The translations under genes were made by a program, and so were the position numbers. Positions 24,232 through 34,010 of a stretch of DNA of 64,000 nucleotides are shown in pieces. The DNA is taken from NCBI GenBank assembly GCA_938045445.1, contig CALIMM010000015.1, forward strand, positions 124,001-188,000, given 5' to 3'. Position 1 is the stretch's first letter. Every line of letters starts with the position of its first letter. This DNA is from an uncultured Candidatus Saccharibacteria bacterium. GTDB lineage: Bacteria; Patescibacteriota; Saccharimonadia; Saccharimonadales; Saccharimonadaceae. The notes below the pieces were generated by a model that saw only the letters and a program-made list of their open reading frames with translations, did no database searches and had not been told where the DNA came from.

Positions 24232-25986
24232 ATGCTGCAGCGCCATCTTGCTACGCCACGCGCTCAGGCGCTCGCCACTGTGCTCGGCGGGCTACTTGTG
24301 GTGTTTGTGTTGCGCCTGGGGTATGTGCAGTTGCTGCAGCACGACTACTATGTGTCGCAGGCTGATAGCGAGCAGGTCAAGCAATTTCGTCTGCGTGCCC
24401 AGCGCGGTGAGATATACACCATGGATGGTACTACTCCCGCCAAACTTGTCATGAATGAGACGGTCTATACCGTGTGGGCCGACCCAATGGCTGTGACGGA
24501 TGCAGATAAGATCGTAGCGGTCCTCAACCAGGTGGCTGGTGGCAATGTGCGTGAGAACTTTCGCCAGTACATTACGCGCAAGCCAAGCCGCTACCAAGTG
24601 CTTGCCACCAAGGTGAACCGCAAGCAGGCTGAACTTATTAAGAAAGAGAATCTTGCTGGGGTGGGCTTTGATGCGATGAGCCAGCGCGTCTACCCAGAAG
24701 GGCAGCTGGCCAGCCAAGTGCTGGGCTTTGTTGATGCCGAGGGCAAGGGGAAGTACGGCTTCGAGCAAGCCAACGATGATAAGCTGCGCGGCACGGATGG
24801 CGTGCTCAAGACGGTGACGGACATCCGCTCAGTACCGCTGACGATTGGCCGGACGAACATCAACCAGCCCGCCAAGAATGGAACTAACATGGTGCTGACA
24901 ATCGATCGCAACATCCAGACGAGGGTCGAGCAAGCGCTTGTCGATGGAGCCAAGCGCAGTGGCGCTACCGATGTCAGTGCCGTTGTGATGAACCCACAGA
25001 ATGGCCAAGTCTTAGCCATGGCCAACCTCCCTACCTATGATCCGTCCAACCTCAAGACGATCAAAAGCGTCGCTGCACTCAACAACAACACCATCACCAC
25101 ACCATACGAGCCAGGCTCTGATATCAAGACATTCACAGTAGCAACGGGCATCGACAAAGGGGTTATCACGCCGCAAACGACGTACAATAATACCGATAGC
25201 ATCAAGGTAGACGACATCACTATCGGCAATGCCAGCAAGGGCCAGACGGGCAACATTACCATGCAGCACGCCCTTAATTGGTCGCTCAACACCGGTATGG
25301 TTACGGTGGCGCAGCGCTTGGGCAATGGCAGCTACATCACGCGCCAAGCGCGCGATACGATGTATGATTACTTCCACAAGCGCTTTCGCCTTGGGCAGTT
25401 GACGGGGATAGAGCTGGCTGGTGAGGCCAAGGGCAATATCATCTCGCCCACCCAGCAGCAGGGCAATGCCGTGCGCTACTCCAATATGTCCTTTGGCCAG
25501 GGGATGGATGCGACGATGCTGCAGGTCTCGGCTGGCTTTAGTGCGATTATTAATGGTGGGACGTACTATAGCCCCACCGTCATTGCGGGGACGATTGACG
25601 ACAATGGTACCTTTGCCAAGGCTGCGCGCAAAGCTTCGTATGCTCATGTTATCAAGCCGCAATCATCTACCACTGTGCGCGAAATGGTACACCAAGCGCG
25701 CCAGGCCTTTTATGCGGGTGGCGATCGTGCGGGGTTCTACATTGGTGGCAAGACGGGCACATCGCAAACCATCAAAGACGGCAAGTATATTTCCAACCAA
25801 ACCATTGGCACGTACCTCGGTTTTGGTGGGGAGGTTGGCAAAACACCAGCGTATGTTATTATGGTGGAGGTTTCGGGCAAAGGGCTGAATATGCAGGGGG
25901 GTCGAGACGCTCACCCGATTTTCACGGATATATCTAATTGGTTGCTCGACTACATGAAGCTCGAGCCGAAAGGAAACACACCATAA
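24232..25986 (+). CDS. ftsI: Penicillin-binding protein 2/FtsI transpeptidase
   Basis: 584 aa. One N-terminal membrane helix, dimerisation domain, then transpeptidase: SxxK as PGSDIK (usual PGSTFK), SxN as SLN in NWSLNTG, KTG in GGKTGTSQ. Cross-links septal peptidoglycan together with FtsW. Its stop TAA overlaps the mraY ATG by one base (TAATG). Confidence 0.95.
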   Translation: MLQRHLATPRAQALATVLGGLLVVFVLRLGYVQLLQHDYYVSQADSEQVKQFRLRAQRGEIYTMDGTTPAKLVMNETVYTVWADPMAVTDADKIVAVLNQVAGGNVRENFRQYITRKPSRYQVLATKVNRKQAELIKKENLAGVGFDAMSQRVYPEGQLASQVLGFVDAEGKGKYGFEQANDDKLRGTDGVLKTVTDIRSVPLTIGRTNINQPAKNGTNMVLTIDRNIQTRVEQALVDGAKRSGATDVSAVVMNPQNGQVLAMANLPTYDPSNLKTIKSVAALNNNTITTPYEPGSDIKTFTVATGIDKGVITPQTTYNNTDSIKVDDITIGNASKGQTGNITMQHALNWSLNTGMVTVAQRLGNGSYITRQARDTMYDYFHKRFRLGQLTGIELAGEAKGNIISPTQQQGNAVRYSNMSFGQGMDATMLQVSAGFSAIINGGTYYSPTVIAGTIDDNGTFAKAARKASYAHVIKPQSSTTVREMVHQARQAFYAGGDRAGFYIGGKTGTSQTIKDGKYISNQTIGTYLGFGGEVGKTPAYVIMVEVSGKGLNMQGGRDAHPIFTDISNWLLDYMKLEPKGNTP

Positions 25987-27014
25987 TGAACCTCACCACA
26001 CTCGTTCGCGAGCTCAACGCGACATTTCTTCTCAGCGTCGCGGCTTTTTTGCTGGCGATGGCCCTCACGCCGCTCTATACCTACTTTGCGTATCGTTATA
26101 AGTTCTGGAAAAAACAGCGGGCCGCGAGCACGACGGGCGAGGAATTGACGGTCTTTACCAAGCTCCATGCCGATAAATTTACGCGCGATATCCCCACTAT
26201 GGCAGGGATGGTTGGCATTGTGGCCATTGCTGTGGTGACGCTGGGGTTTAATCTCGACCGAGCCCAGACCTGGCTCCCACTGGCGGCATTGCTTGGTGGT
26301 GGGGCAGTGGGACTGCTGGACGATGTGATTAATATCAACAGTGATGGCTCGGGCTCGGCGGGTCTGCGTGCCTGGCTAAAGTTCTCGATGATCGCGGTGA
26401 TGGCGGCAGTACTGGCCTGGTTCTTCTACGTTAAGCTGGGCTATACAACGGTGCATGTGCCATACCTTGGCGACTGGCAGCTGGGCCCGTGGATTGTCCC
26501 GCTCTTTATCTTTGCGGTGGTAGCAACTGGCAATGCAGTGAATATTAGCGATGGCCTGGATGGTTTGGCTGGTGGACTGCTGGCGGTAAGCTATTGCATC
26601 TTCGGGGTGATTGCTTTGCTGCAGGGGCATTTGCAGCTGGCGGGCTTTTGCTTCACCGTGGTGGGGGCGCTGCTGAGCTACCTGTGGTTTAATATCTATC
26701 CAGCACGGTTCTTTATGGGCGATGTGGGGAGCTTTGCCTTTGGGACGAGCCTAGGCGTGGTAGCGATGCTGACGAATACGTTGTTTTTGCTGCCAGTGAT
26801 TGGTGTGCTGTTTGTGGTAGAGGCGGGCTCGAGCTTGATTCAGATCCTGAGTAAGAAGTTCTTTCACCGTAAGGTGTTTATCTCAGCACCAATTCACCAG
26901 CACTTCCAAGCGATTGGTTGGCCAGAGGTGAAGGTGACGATGCGTTTCTGGGTGATCTCTTGCGTGACGGGATTTATTGGTCTGATGATGGCGCTTGGTG
27001 GGGGGCATATCTAG
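25986..27014 (+). CDS. mraY: Phospho-N-acetylmuramoyl-pentapeptide transferase
   Basis: 342 aa, about ten membrane helices. Makes lipid I. LLDDVININ, NAVNISDGLDGLAGG, FFMGDVGSFAFG and the APIHQHFQAIGW stretch (HHH-type motif reduced to HQHF) are present. Coupled to ftsI by a one-base overlap. Confidence 0.95.
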   Translation: MNLTTLVRELNATFLLSVAAFLLAMALTPLYTYFAYRYKFWKKQRAASTTGEELTVFTKLHADKFTRDIPTMAGMVGIVAIAVVTLGFNLDRAQTWLPLAALLGGGAVGLLDDVININSDGSGSAGLRAWLKFSMIAVMAAVLAWFFYVKLGYTTVHVPYLGDWQLGPWIVPLFIFAVVATGNAVNISDGLDGLAGGLLAVSYCIFGVIALLQGHLQLAGFCFTVVGALLSYLWFNIYPARFFMGDVGSFAFGTSLGVVAMLTNTLFLLPVIGVLFVVEAGSSLIQILSKKFFHRKVFISAPIHQHFQAIGWPEVKVTMRFWVISCVTGFIGLMMALGGGHI

Positions 27015-27015
27015 A

Positions 27016-28374
27016 ATGGCTGCTGCTCGCCGCACTCGTGCTGCTCACCGATCGGCTTCGGCTCGGTCGGCTCAGCCAGTGCGCCGCGAGCAACGGAGTG
27101 CTACCTCTGCTCCATCTGCCGCTGTGCCGCGTTTGCACCGGCCGGATTATCAGATTATCCTCTGGGTGGGGCTGCTCATGCTGCTTGGTTTGGTGGTAAT
27201 GTATGCCATTGGCCCGCAGCGTGCTAATGTACTCAACTCTGCACACAACACCAACTACTACACCGATGGCTACTTCGCCATTAAGCAGACGGTGAGCTTG
27301 CTCCTGTCAATTAGCGCTTTTGTGGGGTTGTCGCTCGTACCCTTTGCATGGCTGCGCCAGAAGGCGGGTACGCTGCTAGCGAGCGGCTTCGTGCTGTGTG
27401 CACTGCTGTTTGTTCTTGGCAATATGCTACATGTCTCGGCGATTGCTCAGTGTAGCCTTGGGGCGTGCCGCTGGTTCTCGCTGGGGCCACTAGGGAGCTT
27501 CCAGCCAGCCGAGATGCTGAAGTTTGGCATGCTTATCTATATGGCGCTCTTCCTCGGCACACGGGCGCGCCAGGGGGTGATAAACGACCTCCATCAGACG
27601 ATCATCCCCATGGTAATTATGATGTGCGCCGCGCTCTTCTTCGTGATATTTTTGCAAAAGGATATGGGCACAGGCCTGGCGCTCACTGCCATGGTGGCGT
27701 GTATGCTGGTGATGAGTGGTATGAGCTGGCGCTGGCTGGCCTACCTAGCGGCGGGCTGTGTGGCATTGGTGCTACTGCTTATCGTTATCGCGCCGCACCG
27801 CATGGAGCGGGTGGCGACCTTCTTCCAGGGGGATGACCACGCCGCCAGCAGCAATGATGATGGCTACCACATCAAGAATGCGAAGATTGCGCTGGGTACA
27901 GGAGGGCTATTTGGCCTGGGTATTGGCAACAGCATCCAAGCAACGGGTTACCTCCCCGAGGCAATTAACGACTCAGTCTTTGCTATCATTGGTGAGACGT
28001 TTGGCTTTGTGGGGGCGGTAGTGGTGCTGGCGTTGTTTGCAGCGCTGCTGCTGCGCTTGCTGAGGATTGCCGAGCGTTTGCCCGATATGACAATGCGCCT
28101 GGTGGTAGTTGGAGTCTTTGGCTGGCTGGGCGCACATGTTATGCTAAATGTAGCGTCGATGATTGGAGTCTTCCCGCTGACGGGTATTACGCTGCCATTG
28201 CTGAGCTTTGGTGGCACCAGTATGGTATTTATTGCTGGTGCGCTTGGTCTGGCCTTCCAATTATCACGCCAGGCAGCTTACCAACCAATCAACGAAAAGG
28301 AGACCTCTCATGAAGCTACTGGCAGTCGGCGGTGGATCGGGCGGGCACGTTACGCCGGTCGTCGCCGTCATTAA
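27016..28374 (+). CDS. ftsW: FtsW-type SEDS peptidoglycan polymerase
   Basis: 452 aa. Arg/Ala-rich cytosolic N terminus of about 45 residues, then about ten membrane helices. SEDS signatures: GARCRWFSLGPLGSFQPAEMLK-like block, LQKDMGTGLALT, PEAINDSVFAIIGETFGF and the final PLLSFGGTSM. ATG 27016 lies one base after the mraY stop. The last 22 codons overlap murG. Confidence 0.94.
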   Translation: MAAARRTRAAHRSASARSAQPVRREQRSATSAPSAAVPRLHRPDYQIILWVGLLMLLGLVVMYAIGPQRANVLNSAHNTNYYTDGYFAIKQTVSLLLSISAFVGLSLVPFAWLRQKAGTLLASGFVLCALLFVLGNMLHVSAIAQCSLGACRWFSLGPLGSFQPAEMLKFGMLIYMALFLGTRARQGVINDLHQTIIPMVIMMCAALFFVIFLQKDMGTGLALTAMVACMLVMSGMSWRWLAYLAAGCVALVLLLIVIAPHRMERVATFFQGDDHAASSNDDGYHIKNAKIALGTGGLFGLGIGNSIQATGYLPEAINDSVFAIIGETFGFVGAVVVLALFAALLLRLLRIAERLPDMTMRLVVVGVFGWLGAHVMLNVASMIGVFPLTGITLPLLSFGGTSMVFIAGALGLAFQLSRQAAYQPINEKETSHEATGSRRWIGRARYAGRRRH

Positions 28375-29461
28375 TGAAATCGCAGCCCTCCAGCCCGATG
28401 TGCAGGTGACCTTCGTCTGCGATAAGGCCTTCGCTAGCCAATCGCGCGGGCTCATGCAGCACGCTGCAGTGCCAGTGCGGGTGCGGACAATCGCTGCGGG
28501 CAAGTTCCGGCGCTACCAGCACCTCAGCGTAGTGCGCCAGTTGCTCATGCCGAGTATTGTCCTGGCTAATATACTAGATATCTTTAAGATCCTGGCTGGC
28601 ATATGCCAGAGCCTCTGGCTGGTGCTGCGCTGGCGGCCAGATGTGATCTTTGCCAAAGGGGGGTTTGTGTGTTTGCCTGTTGGCATTGCGGCGCGCTGCC
28701 TGCGCGTGCCAGTAGTCATCCACGACTCCGATGCTCGCCCTGGCCTGACTAACCGTGTGATGGCACGCTGGGCGGCAGCGATTGCTACGGGCTGGCCACT
28801 CAAGCATTATCACTATCCAGCATCGCGTAGCCGCTATGTGGGGGTGCCGATTGGCGCTGATTTTCGCCCGCTCACCCCAGCGCAGCGGCAGCAAGCACGG
28901 CAGACCTTCTCGCTTGATCCACACAAGCCATTAGTTGTCGCTACCGGTGGTGGTCTTGGTTCGGCTATTATCAATCACGCGGTGCTGCGCGCTGCCGATG
29001 ACCTGCTGGCTGCTGGCATGCAGGTTTATCTGGTGGCAGGCAAGGGCAATTACGATGCCGCCCAAGCCAAAGCGCCGCAGCACCCCGATTTTCACTGCGT
29101 ACCCTTCGTTTTTGAGCATATGGCGCAATTGCTCGGCGCGGCCGATGTCGTGGTATCTCGCGCCAGTGCCACCTTCACACAGGAGCTTGCTGGCCTCGCG
29201 CAGGCGGCTATCTTGGTGCCGGCCCATCACCTGGGCGACCAACGCAAAAATGCCGCCATCTATGCCGAAGCCAAGGCTGCGCTGGTCTTGCAAGATGGTG
29301 CCTTAGAGCAGAGCGATGCCCTTGGCCAAGCCATTCTTACCCTCATGCGCGACCCTGCGCAGCGCCAGCAGCTTGCTCAGCGCCTTCACACCTATGCACG
29401 TCCCTACGCTGCCCGCGATGTAGCGCAAATGGTGGTAGAGACGGCTCGGCGTCAGAAGTAG
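28310..29461 (+). CDS. murG: UDP-GlcNAc:lipid I N-acetylglucosaminyltransferase
   Basis: 383 aa. Converts lipid I to lipid II. GGGSGGHVTPVVAV N-terminal loop, VIFAKGGFVCLPVG, IHDSDARPGLTNR (usual IHEQN changed to IHDSD), VATGGGLGS, SRASATFTQELAGL and LVPAHHLGDQRKNA. AAAAGGAGA lies before the ATG inside ftsW. A terminator closes the operon. Confidence 0.93.
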   Translation: MKLLAVGGGSGGHVTPVVAVINEIAALQPDVQVTFVCDKAFASQSRGLMQHAAVPVRVRTIAAGKFRRYQHLSVVRQLLMPSIVLANILDIFKILAGICQSLWLVLRWRPDVIFAKGGFVCLPVGIAARCLRVPVVIHDSDARPGLTNRVMARWAAAIATGWPLKHYHYPASRSRYVGVPIGADFRPLTPAQRQQARQTFSLDPHKPLVVATGGGLGSAIINHAVLRAADDLLAAGMQVYLVAGKGNYDAAQAKAPQHPDFHCVPFVFEHMAQLLGAADVVVSRASATFTQELAGLAQAAILVPAHHLGDQRKNAAIYAEAKAALVLQDGALEQSDALGQAILTLMRDPAQRQQLAQRLHTYARPYAARDVAQMVVETARRQK

Positions 29462-29492
29462 GGTAGAGCACTCGCGTATCATATAGACAAAC

Positions 29493-29517
29493 AAAACCGG
29501 TTGGAATGACCGGTTTT
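29493..29517 (+). terminator. Terminator after murG
   Basis: AAAACCGG / CCGGTTTT with loop TTGGAATGA; nearly the same as 10084-10114. Confidence 0.85.
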
Positions 29518-29549
29518 AGTATAATTTTATTATAAGCTTGCATAGTGAC

Positions 29550-29765
29550 TCACCAAATGACAGCACGTCTGGAGACTAGCGACAATGATGCGGATAGGGC
29601 TGTATCAGCGCTGTTGAGGTCGCTCATCGCAGCGTTCCCAAATTCTTCGCGGCTAGCCCATGGGATGTCGCCGCCGTGCTTTTCGTAACCATGGTCCATG
29701 ATTCCTTCGATGGCGGCAAACTGGGCGTCGCTCCCAGGCGTTAGGTAATCGTTTATTGAATACAA
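29550..29765 (-). CDS. Small hypothetical protein, 71 aa
   Basis: No family recognised; acidic N-terminal half (GSDAQFAAIEGIMDHGYEKHGGDIPWASREEF). No clear Shine-Dalgarno. It follows the 74-aa gene by 10 bp on the same strand, so the two may be a pair. Confidence 0.45.
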   Translation of the reverse strand: MYSINDYLTPGSDAQFAAIEGIMDHGYEKHGGDIPWASREEFGNAAMSDLNSADTALSASLSLVSRRAVIW

Positions 29766-29775
29766 TTATCTCATC

Positions 29776-30000
29776 TTACTTGGATAAGGCGTTTACGGCC
29801 TTGACAATGTCATGAAACTTGTACAATATTTCGCCAGATTGCTCAAATGGAATTGGCATAGCAACAGTAGTCCAAAGACGTTTGCATTCTTGTCGAAAGG
29901 CTCCGTAAAACACTTCAATACCTAATGACCCAATAAGGCGAAGCTCATCTTTCGTTAGTTGAACAGTTGCCCCTTCCTTCGTTGTTTCTAGTACTTTCAT
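29776..30000 (-). CDS. Small hypothetical protein, 74 aa
   Basis: MKVLETTKEGATVQLTKDELRLIGSLGIEVFYGAF...; mixed alpha/beta. CGGAG lies 8 nt before the ATG. The pair with the 71-aa gene, on the opposite strand inside the dcw region, could be a two-gene cassette, but no toxin or antitoxin motif is visible. Confidence 0.55.
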   Translation of the reverse strand: MKVLETTKEGATVQLTKDELRLIGSLGIEVFYGAFRQECKRLWTTVAMPIPFEQSGEILYKFHDIVKAVNALSK

Positions 30001-30184
30001 CGCAGTTTCTCCGATTATGTTGATGATGCCATTAGTATGGAGAAAACTGGGGTATAAGTCAAGGGCGTGTTATGTGTTAGCCTGTGGGAACTTCTTGACG
30101 ATGGTGCCCCAGATGGGATCGAAAATGAAGTGGCGCAGACTTTGCCAACAACCAACCATCTACGGTATAATGGCCTGTAGCATC

Positions 30185-31111
30185 ATGGGCTTTCGCACAA
30201 AACAAACACCACCACCCGCGCGCCGCCGAGCTGCCAAAAACAAGAGGGAAGAGCAGCCCCAGCGCACCGCCTACACCTACCGGCGTAACCGGACGCTGAC
30301 CGGTAGCTTGGTGAGCCGTGTGCCGAGTGCGAGCGAGCCCAAGGCGCAGCTGCGGTCGCCGCGTATGCATGCGCATGATTTGCGCCGGACGCGCCGCCGC
30401 GTGGTATTGTCGCTTGGAGTAGTGATGGGGCTGCTGGCTGCAGTGTGGTTTGCGCTTGATAACGTCATTGCGACACCAGTTGTTGCAGGCAATCTCACCA
30501 GCAACCATCAGCTCTACCAAGCCAAGATCAACGACTATCTCACTGCCCATCCGCTGGAGCGTTTTCGCTTTGCACTCAATACTAGTCGGCTGGCGGCCTA
30601 TCTCCAGACGCATGATTGCCCCGAGGTGGCCGCAGTGCTTCCAGCCACGCAGCAAGCTGGCTTGGGGCGTAGCACCATCACCCTCGCTATGCGCCAGGCA
30701 GCAGTGGTCTGGACGGTTAATCGCCAGCAGCTCTTTGTCGATACCGAGGGCCACGCCTTCCGCCGCGCTTATGGGTCACGGCCAAGCATTGAAGTAGTGG
30801 ACGACAGTGGTATCGGCACGCGCAATAACCAAGTCGTCGCGAGCAACCAATTCCTCGGTTTTATCGGTAAAGTCGTCGGCGCAGTCCGCCGCCACCAGCT
30901 CACCGTCCAAAAGATCACGCTGCCTGCTGGCACGACGCGTCAAATCTACGTTTGGTTTACAGGGGTGGAGTATCCTGTTAAGTTCTCGGTCGATCGCTCG
31001 GCTGGCTTGCAGAGCGAGGACGCCGCCCGGGCCATCCGCTACCTGGCGCAGCACCACATCACCCCCAAATACCTCGACGTCCGCGTCAGTGGCCGAGCAG
31101 CGTATCGGTAA
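30185..31111 (+). CDS. ftsQ: FtsQ-like division protein
   Basis: 308 aa. Long basic cytosolic N terminus (1-75), one membrane helix (about 77-97), then a POTRA-like region (VVAGNLTSNHQLYQAKINDYL...) and a beta domain ending YLDVRVSGRAAYR, typical of FtsQ (family ends with DLR...). FtsQ recruits FtsL/B and FtsWI. TATAAT at 30166-30171, 13 nt before the ATG. Confidence 0.82.
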   Translation: MGFRTKQTPPPARRRAAKNKREEQPQRTAYTYRRNRTLTGSLVSRVPSASEPKAQLRSPRMHAHDLRRTRRRVVLSLGVVMGLLAAVWFALDNVIATPVVAGNLTSNHQLYQAKINDYLTAHPLERFRFALNTSRLAAYLQTHDCPEVAAVLPATQQAGLGRSTITLAMRQAAVVWTVNRQQLFVDTEGHAFRRAYGSRPSIEVVDDSGIGTRNNQVVASNQFLGFIGKVVGAVRRHQLTVQKITLPAGTTRQIYVWFTGVEYPVKFSVDRSAGLQSEDAARAIRYLAQHHITPKYLDVRVSGRAAYR

Positions 31112-33035
31112 TGGGGAACTTGTTAATAACAAAGGTATTAGCGCTTGTAAAGTACAGGACCAACAAGGAAACTGGTCTATAGTATGGATATTGAGATATC
31201 CGCTTTTTCTATAGCGTCTTCACCGTCATTGATGGGACGAGATCGATTGTCATGAGTAACGACCAGAGGATGATTAGTTTTGACGTAAGAGTCCGACATC
31301 CTGATATTCACGAGAGGTATTAAGCTATAAACCTTTCTGAGAATGGAGCGGCATAAGAGAAATTACTGAGGTTATGAAGCATCGGTTTCGTCGCTAACTG
31401 CAGCGCATCCAGCAAAGGGTAGGGGAGCTCTGTAAAACAAGAACAAATTTACAACACTTTACATAACAAAGCATAAAAAATGCAAATAATATATTTATAC
31501 TACAAAATCGACAAAATGCAAAAAAGAGTAGGGGAGATGTTTTTTGCGAAAAAGTCAAATCATGATATTGTATAGATTTTTAATCTCGGTCAACTCAAGC
31601 AGGGTAGAAAACATAGCAAAAATACCAAGCAAACAAAATGTCAAACAACGCAACCATGGCTCAGAATCTGTGGGGCTCAGGTTAGTATTAGTATTGGTAT
31701 GACGTCAGGCAAACACGAGACCGGAATACGTATGTCTAGTTCTGCGGCCAAGCTCATTTGTTCGATATCGAGCCACTGCACAGACAAGTTACAAACCTTG
31801 CGCAGCAAACAAACACATTCACACGAACAAACGTACATAACTTTGCACGCATGAATGTTCATGAACATATACACAGTGTGTTCCCTCCAATAGAACAAGC
31901 GTCTGCTTTTACTTTTGCAGGACGTATAAGTGCCCGCAGCTCTATCCTTACTCTCCCCATTGGATGGCGCGGATATCTTAAGTGAACCTGCTGAACAAGA
32001 AGCAAGATCGATCAATAATCGAAGATCTATATACCGGATATATACGTTTTATGCTCATGAAGCCCATAACCGCCAAACCCAGCTCAATTCGGGCCGCATC
32101 TGGGGTCAGATCTATATATGCATCGTAAAAGGATTATTGTGCGAAGTTATATTACACTCCTAAAGATGATCAATGATACATCCTTTGCGTCTACCCTACT
32201 GCTGCGTGGATGTGAATTATTGTGTACGCGTTGATTGCGATACATGGCGACTCATCATTCCCTTGTCTATGGGCGCTGATGTTTATGCTTATGCTTATGC
32301 TTTGCTGCTAGCTGCTACTTTTGCTGTGCATGGTTGCTTGCTATATTGTGTAGTATAGTTAATCAGCGCGGTAAGATTGTGAGCTTTCTGGGTATATTTC
32401 TATGCGGCTTTAGGTTGTTATTGATTGCTAGCTTAATAGCTTTCATCTAAGCCGAAACCTATATGCTGTGTGCTGCTGCCAGGACAAGTATGACTCTCTG
32501 ACTGGCCTAAGAGATATAGGCAGAGAGATGGCCTGACGGTGAGCAGAGAGCTACAGCTCAGGTGAGGTATGTCACGAGAACACAGCTCTCGAATATGAGC
32601 TTATCAGTGGTAGGTGTTAGTGAAATGAGGCAGAAACAGGGGTAGGGCGGTTGCCGGGGATTTTTTGGCGAAAGGGTGGCAGACTCCCCTGCCTTGCCCT
32701 GCCCTTTTTGTTTGCTTTTGCTGTGTACTTGAGATGCTCTCTGCAAAAGGAATAGATGCAAGAGGTATATATGAGCAAATTGTAGCTGCGATGGAATTAT
32801 CTTGCATACAAACGGTCGATACATAAGCCTATGAGTGCAAAATCACACGCGAATATCCGCAGCCATCATGTGTATACGATATTTGTCCAGGCGGCAAATT
32901 ACCTCTGTTATAGCTGAGTATATGTAGTGTTCGGGGCGGGAGGGGAAGGCCACTTCCCTATCGTTATTTCTCTCAACCTGTAGACTCGAGCTCTCACTTA
33001 TTTTCAGGCTGTTTATGATCCACCAAAATAAAGAC
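31112..33035. other. Gene-poor 1.9-kb region
   Basis: More AT-rich than its surroundings. No ORF with a plausible start and fold was recognised. Visible: a 14-bp perfect palindrome (ATGTTCATGAACAT) near 31857-31870, a TATGCT tandem repeat (32285-32303), and a terminator-like hairpin near 32670-32710. May hold an RNA gene or decayed genes. Confidence 0.5.
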
Positions 33036-33773
33036 TTATGCTCTTGTGAGGATGAGTACTGAGATGCGTTTGGCTCGCCCAACACCAATGTGCTCGGGCA
33101 CAGAGAGATTCGACACCGCTAATCCTGCCTCCGTAGCCGCAGCAATATACTCCTTCATTGGCCGATGAAAGAAAAGAACTCGCTCTGGATGCGCGTCCTT
33201 GCCATGAATCCGGAACGGGATTTCAAAGACGTAAGATGTTTGCATGTTATAGTCAGATACATCTACATCGCTTCTTCCTGGCAGATAGGTATCTGGGTTG
33301 GGCAATGTTGCAATAAACGCACCGTCAGCCGCAAGAAGCCGAGCTGCTGCGGCAAAGAATGAATAATGGTTTGGCACACAATGCAACACCATATTTGCCA
33401 CGAGTGCATCAAAGGAAGCGTTGGGATGGTTGTAGGCATAGTCTTCAAGAGACGTGGCTTCAAATTGAAGATGAGACTGCGTATGCGTTGTGGAAGCAAT
33501 CTCAATACCTTGATCAGCCGGATCAATTCCAACTACCGTAAAACCAAGTGATGCAATATGGCTGGACAAAAACCCAATGCCACAGCCAACATCAAGTACG
33601 CTACCATGACCGTCCGGTAATAATCCGGTCAGTTTCTGTAGAATAAGATGCGAGAGCGCCCGATACGACGGGTCGTCGTTTGATCCTAATTCGTGCAGAC
33701 GTGCTGCGGAATTAGCGTTCCAGCGGGCTGCTTGGTCGGTGACAGTGTAGGTGTGAGATGAATGGATTGTCAT
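33036..33773 (-). CDS. SAM-dependent methyltransferase (UbiG/class I type)
   Basis: 245 aa. Motif I VLDVGCGIGFLSSHIASLG, motif II VVGIDPAD, motif IV ASFDALVANMVLHCVPN, typical of class I small-molecule methyltransferases. Substrate unknown. TAGAAT (33788-33783) ends 9 nt before the ATG: leaderless. Confidence 0.88.
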   Translation of the reverse strand: MTIHSSHTYTVTDQAARWNANSAARLHELGSNDDPSYRALSHLILQKLTGLLPDGHGSVLDVGCGIGFLSSHIASLGFTVVGIDPADQGIEIASTTHTQSHLQFEATSLEDYAYNHPNASFDALVANMVLHCVPNHYSFFAAAARLLAADGAFIATLPNPDTYLPGRSDVDVSDYNMQTSYVFEIPFRIHGKDAHPERVLFFHRPMKEYIAAATEAGLAVSNLSVPEHIGVGRAKRISVLILTRA

Positions 33774-33956
33774 AATGGCAGTATTCTAGCATGATATATA
33801 TATATTCCACCTGTTATATCAAAATTGAATAAGAAATTACGTTTGCTATGACCAAAACCAATAGCCAATACCCTGCCAGGCGCTTCATCTATTGAGATGA
33901 ATTATCCTGGATAGACCTCGTACCATCATTGTAGCCACACTATATAACCTAACCAA

Positions 33957-33987
33957 AAGAGACGAAGCTTTAATCACCTCGTCTCTT
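33957..33987 (-). terminator. Terminator of the sigma4/HARE gene
   Basis: Nine-bp stem AAGAGACGA / TCGTCTCTT, followed on the minus strand by TTTTGG. Confidence 0.82.
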
Positions 33988-34010
33988 ATTGGCGTATTGT
34001 TTATCTAGAG

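Noticed and set aside
29550..30000. Toxin-antitoxin pair
   Set aside because: Two adjacent small minus-strand genes fit the size, but neither shows a recognisable toxin fold or antitoxin DNA-binding motif.
31677..32015. Overlapping ORFs of 75 and 112 codons on opposite strands
   Set aside because: No promoter, Shine-Dalgarno or protein-like composition; treated as chance ORFs in a gene-poor stretch.
32667..32710. Terminator-like hairpin in the gene-poor region
   Set aside because: The pairing AAAGGG.GGCAG / CTGCC..CCCTTT has a large bulge, and no upstream gene or promoter could be assigned.
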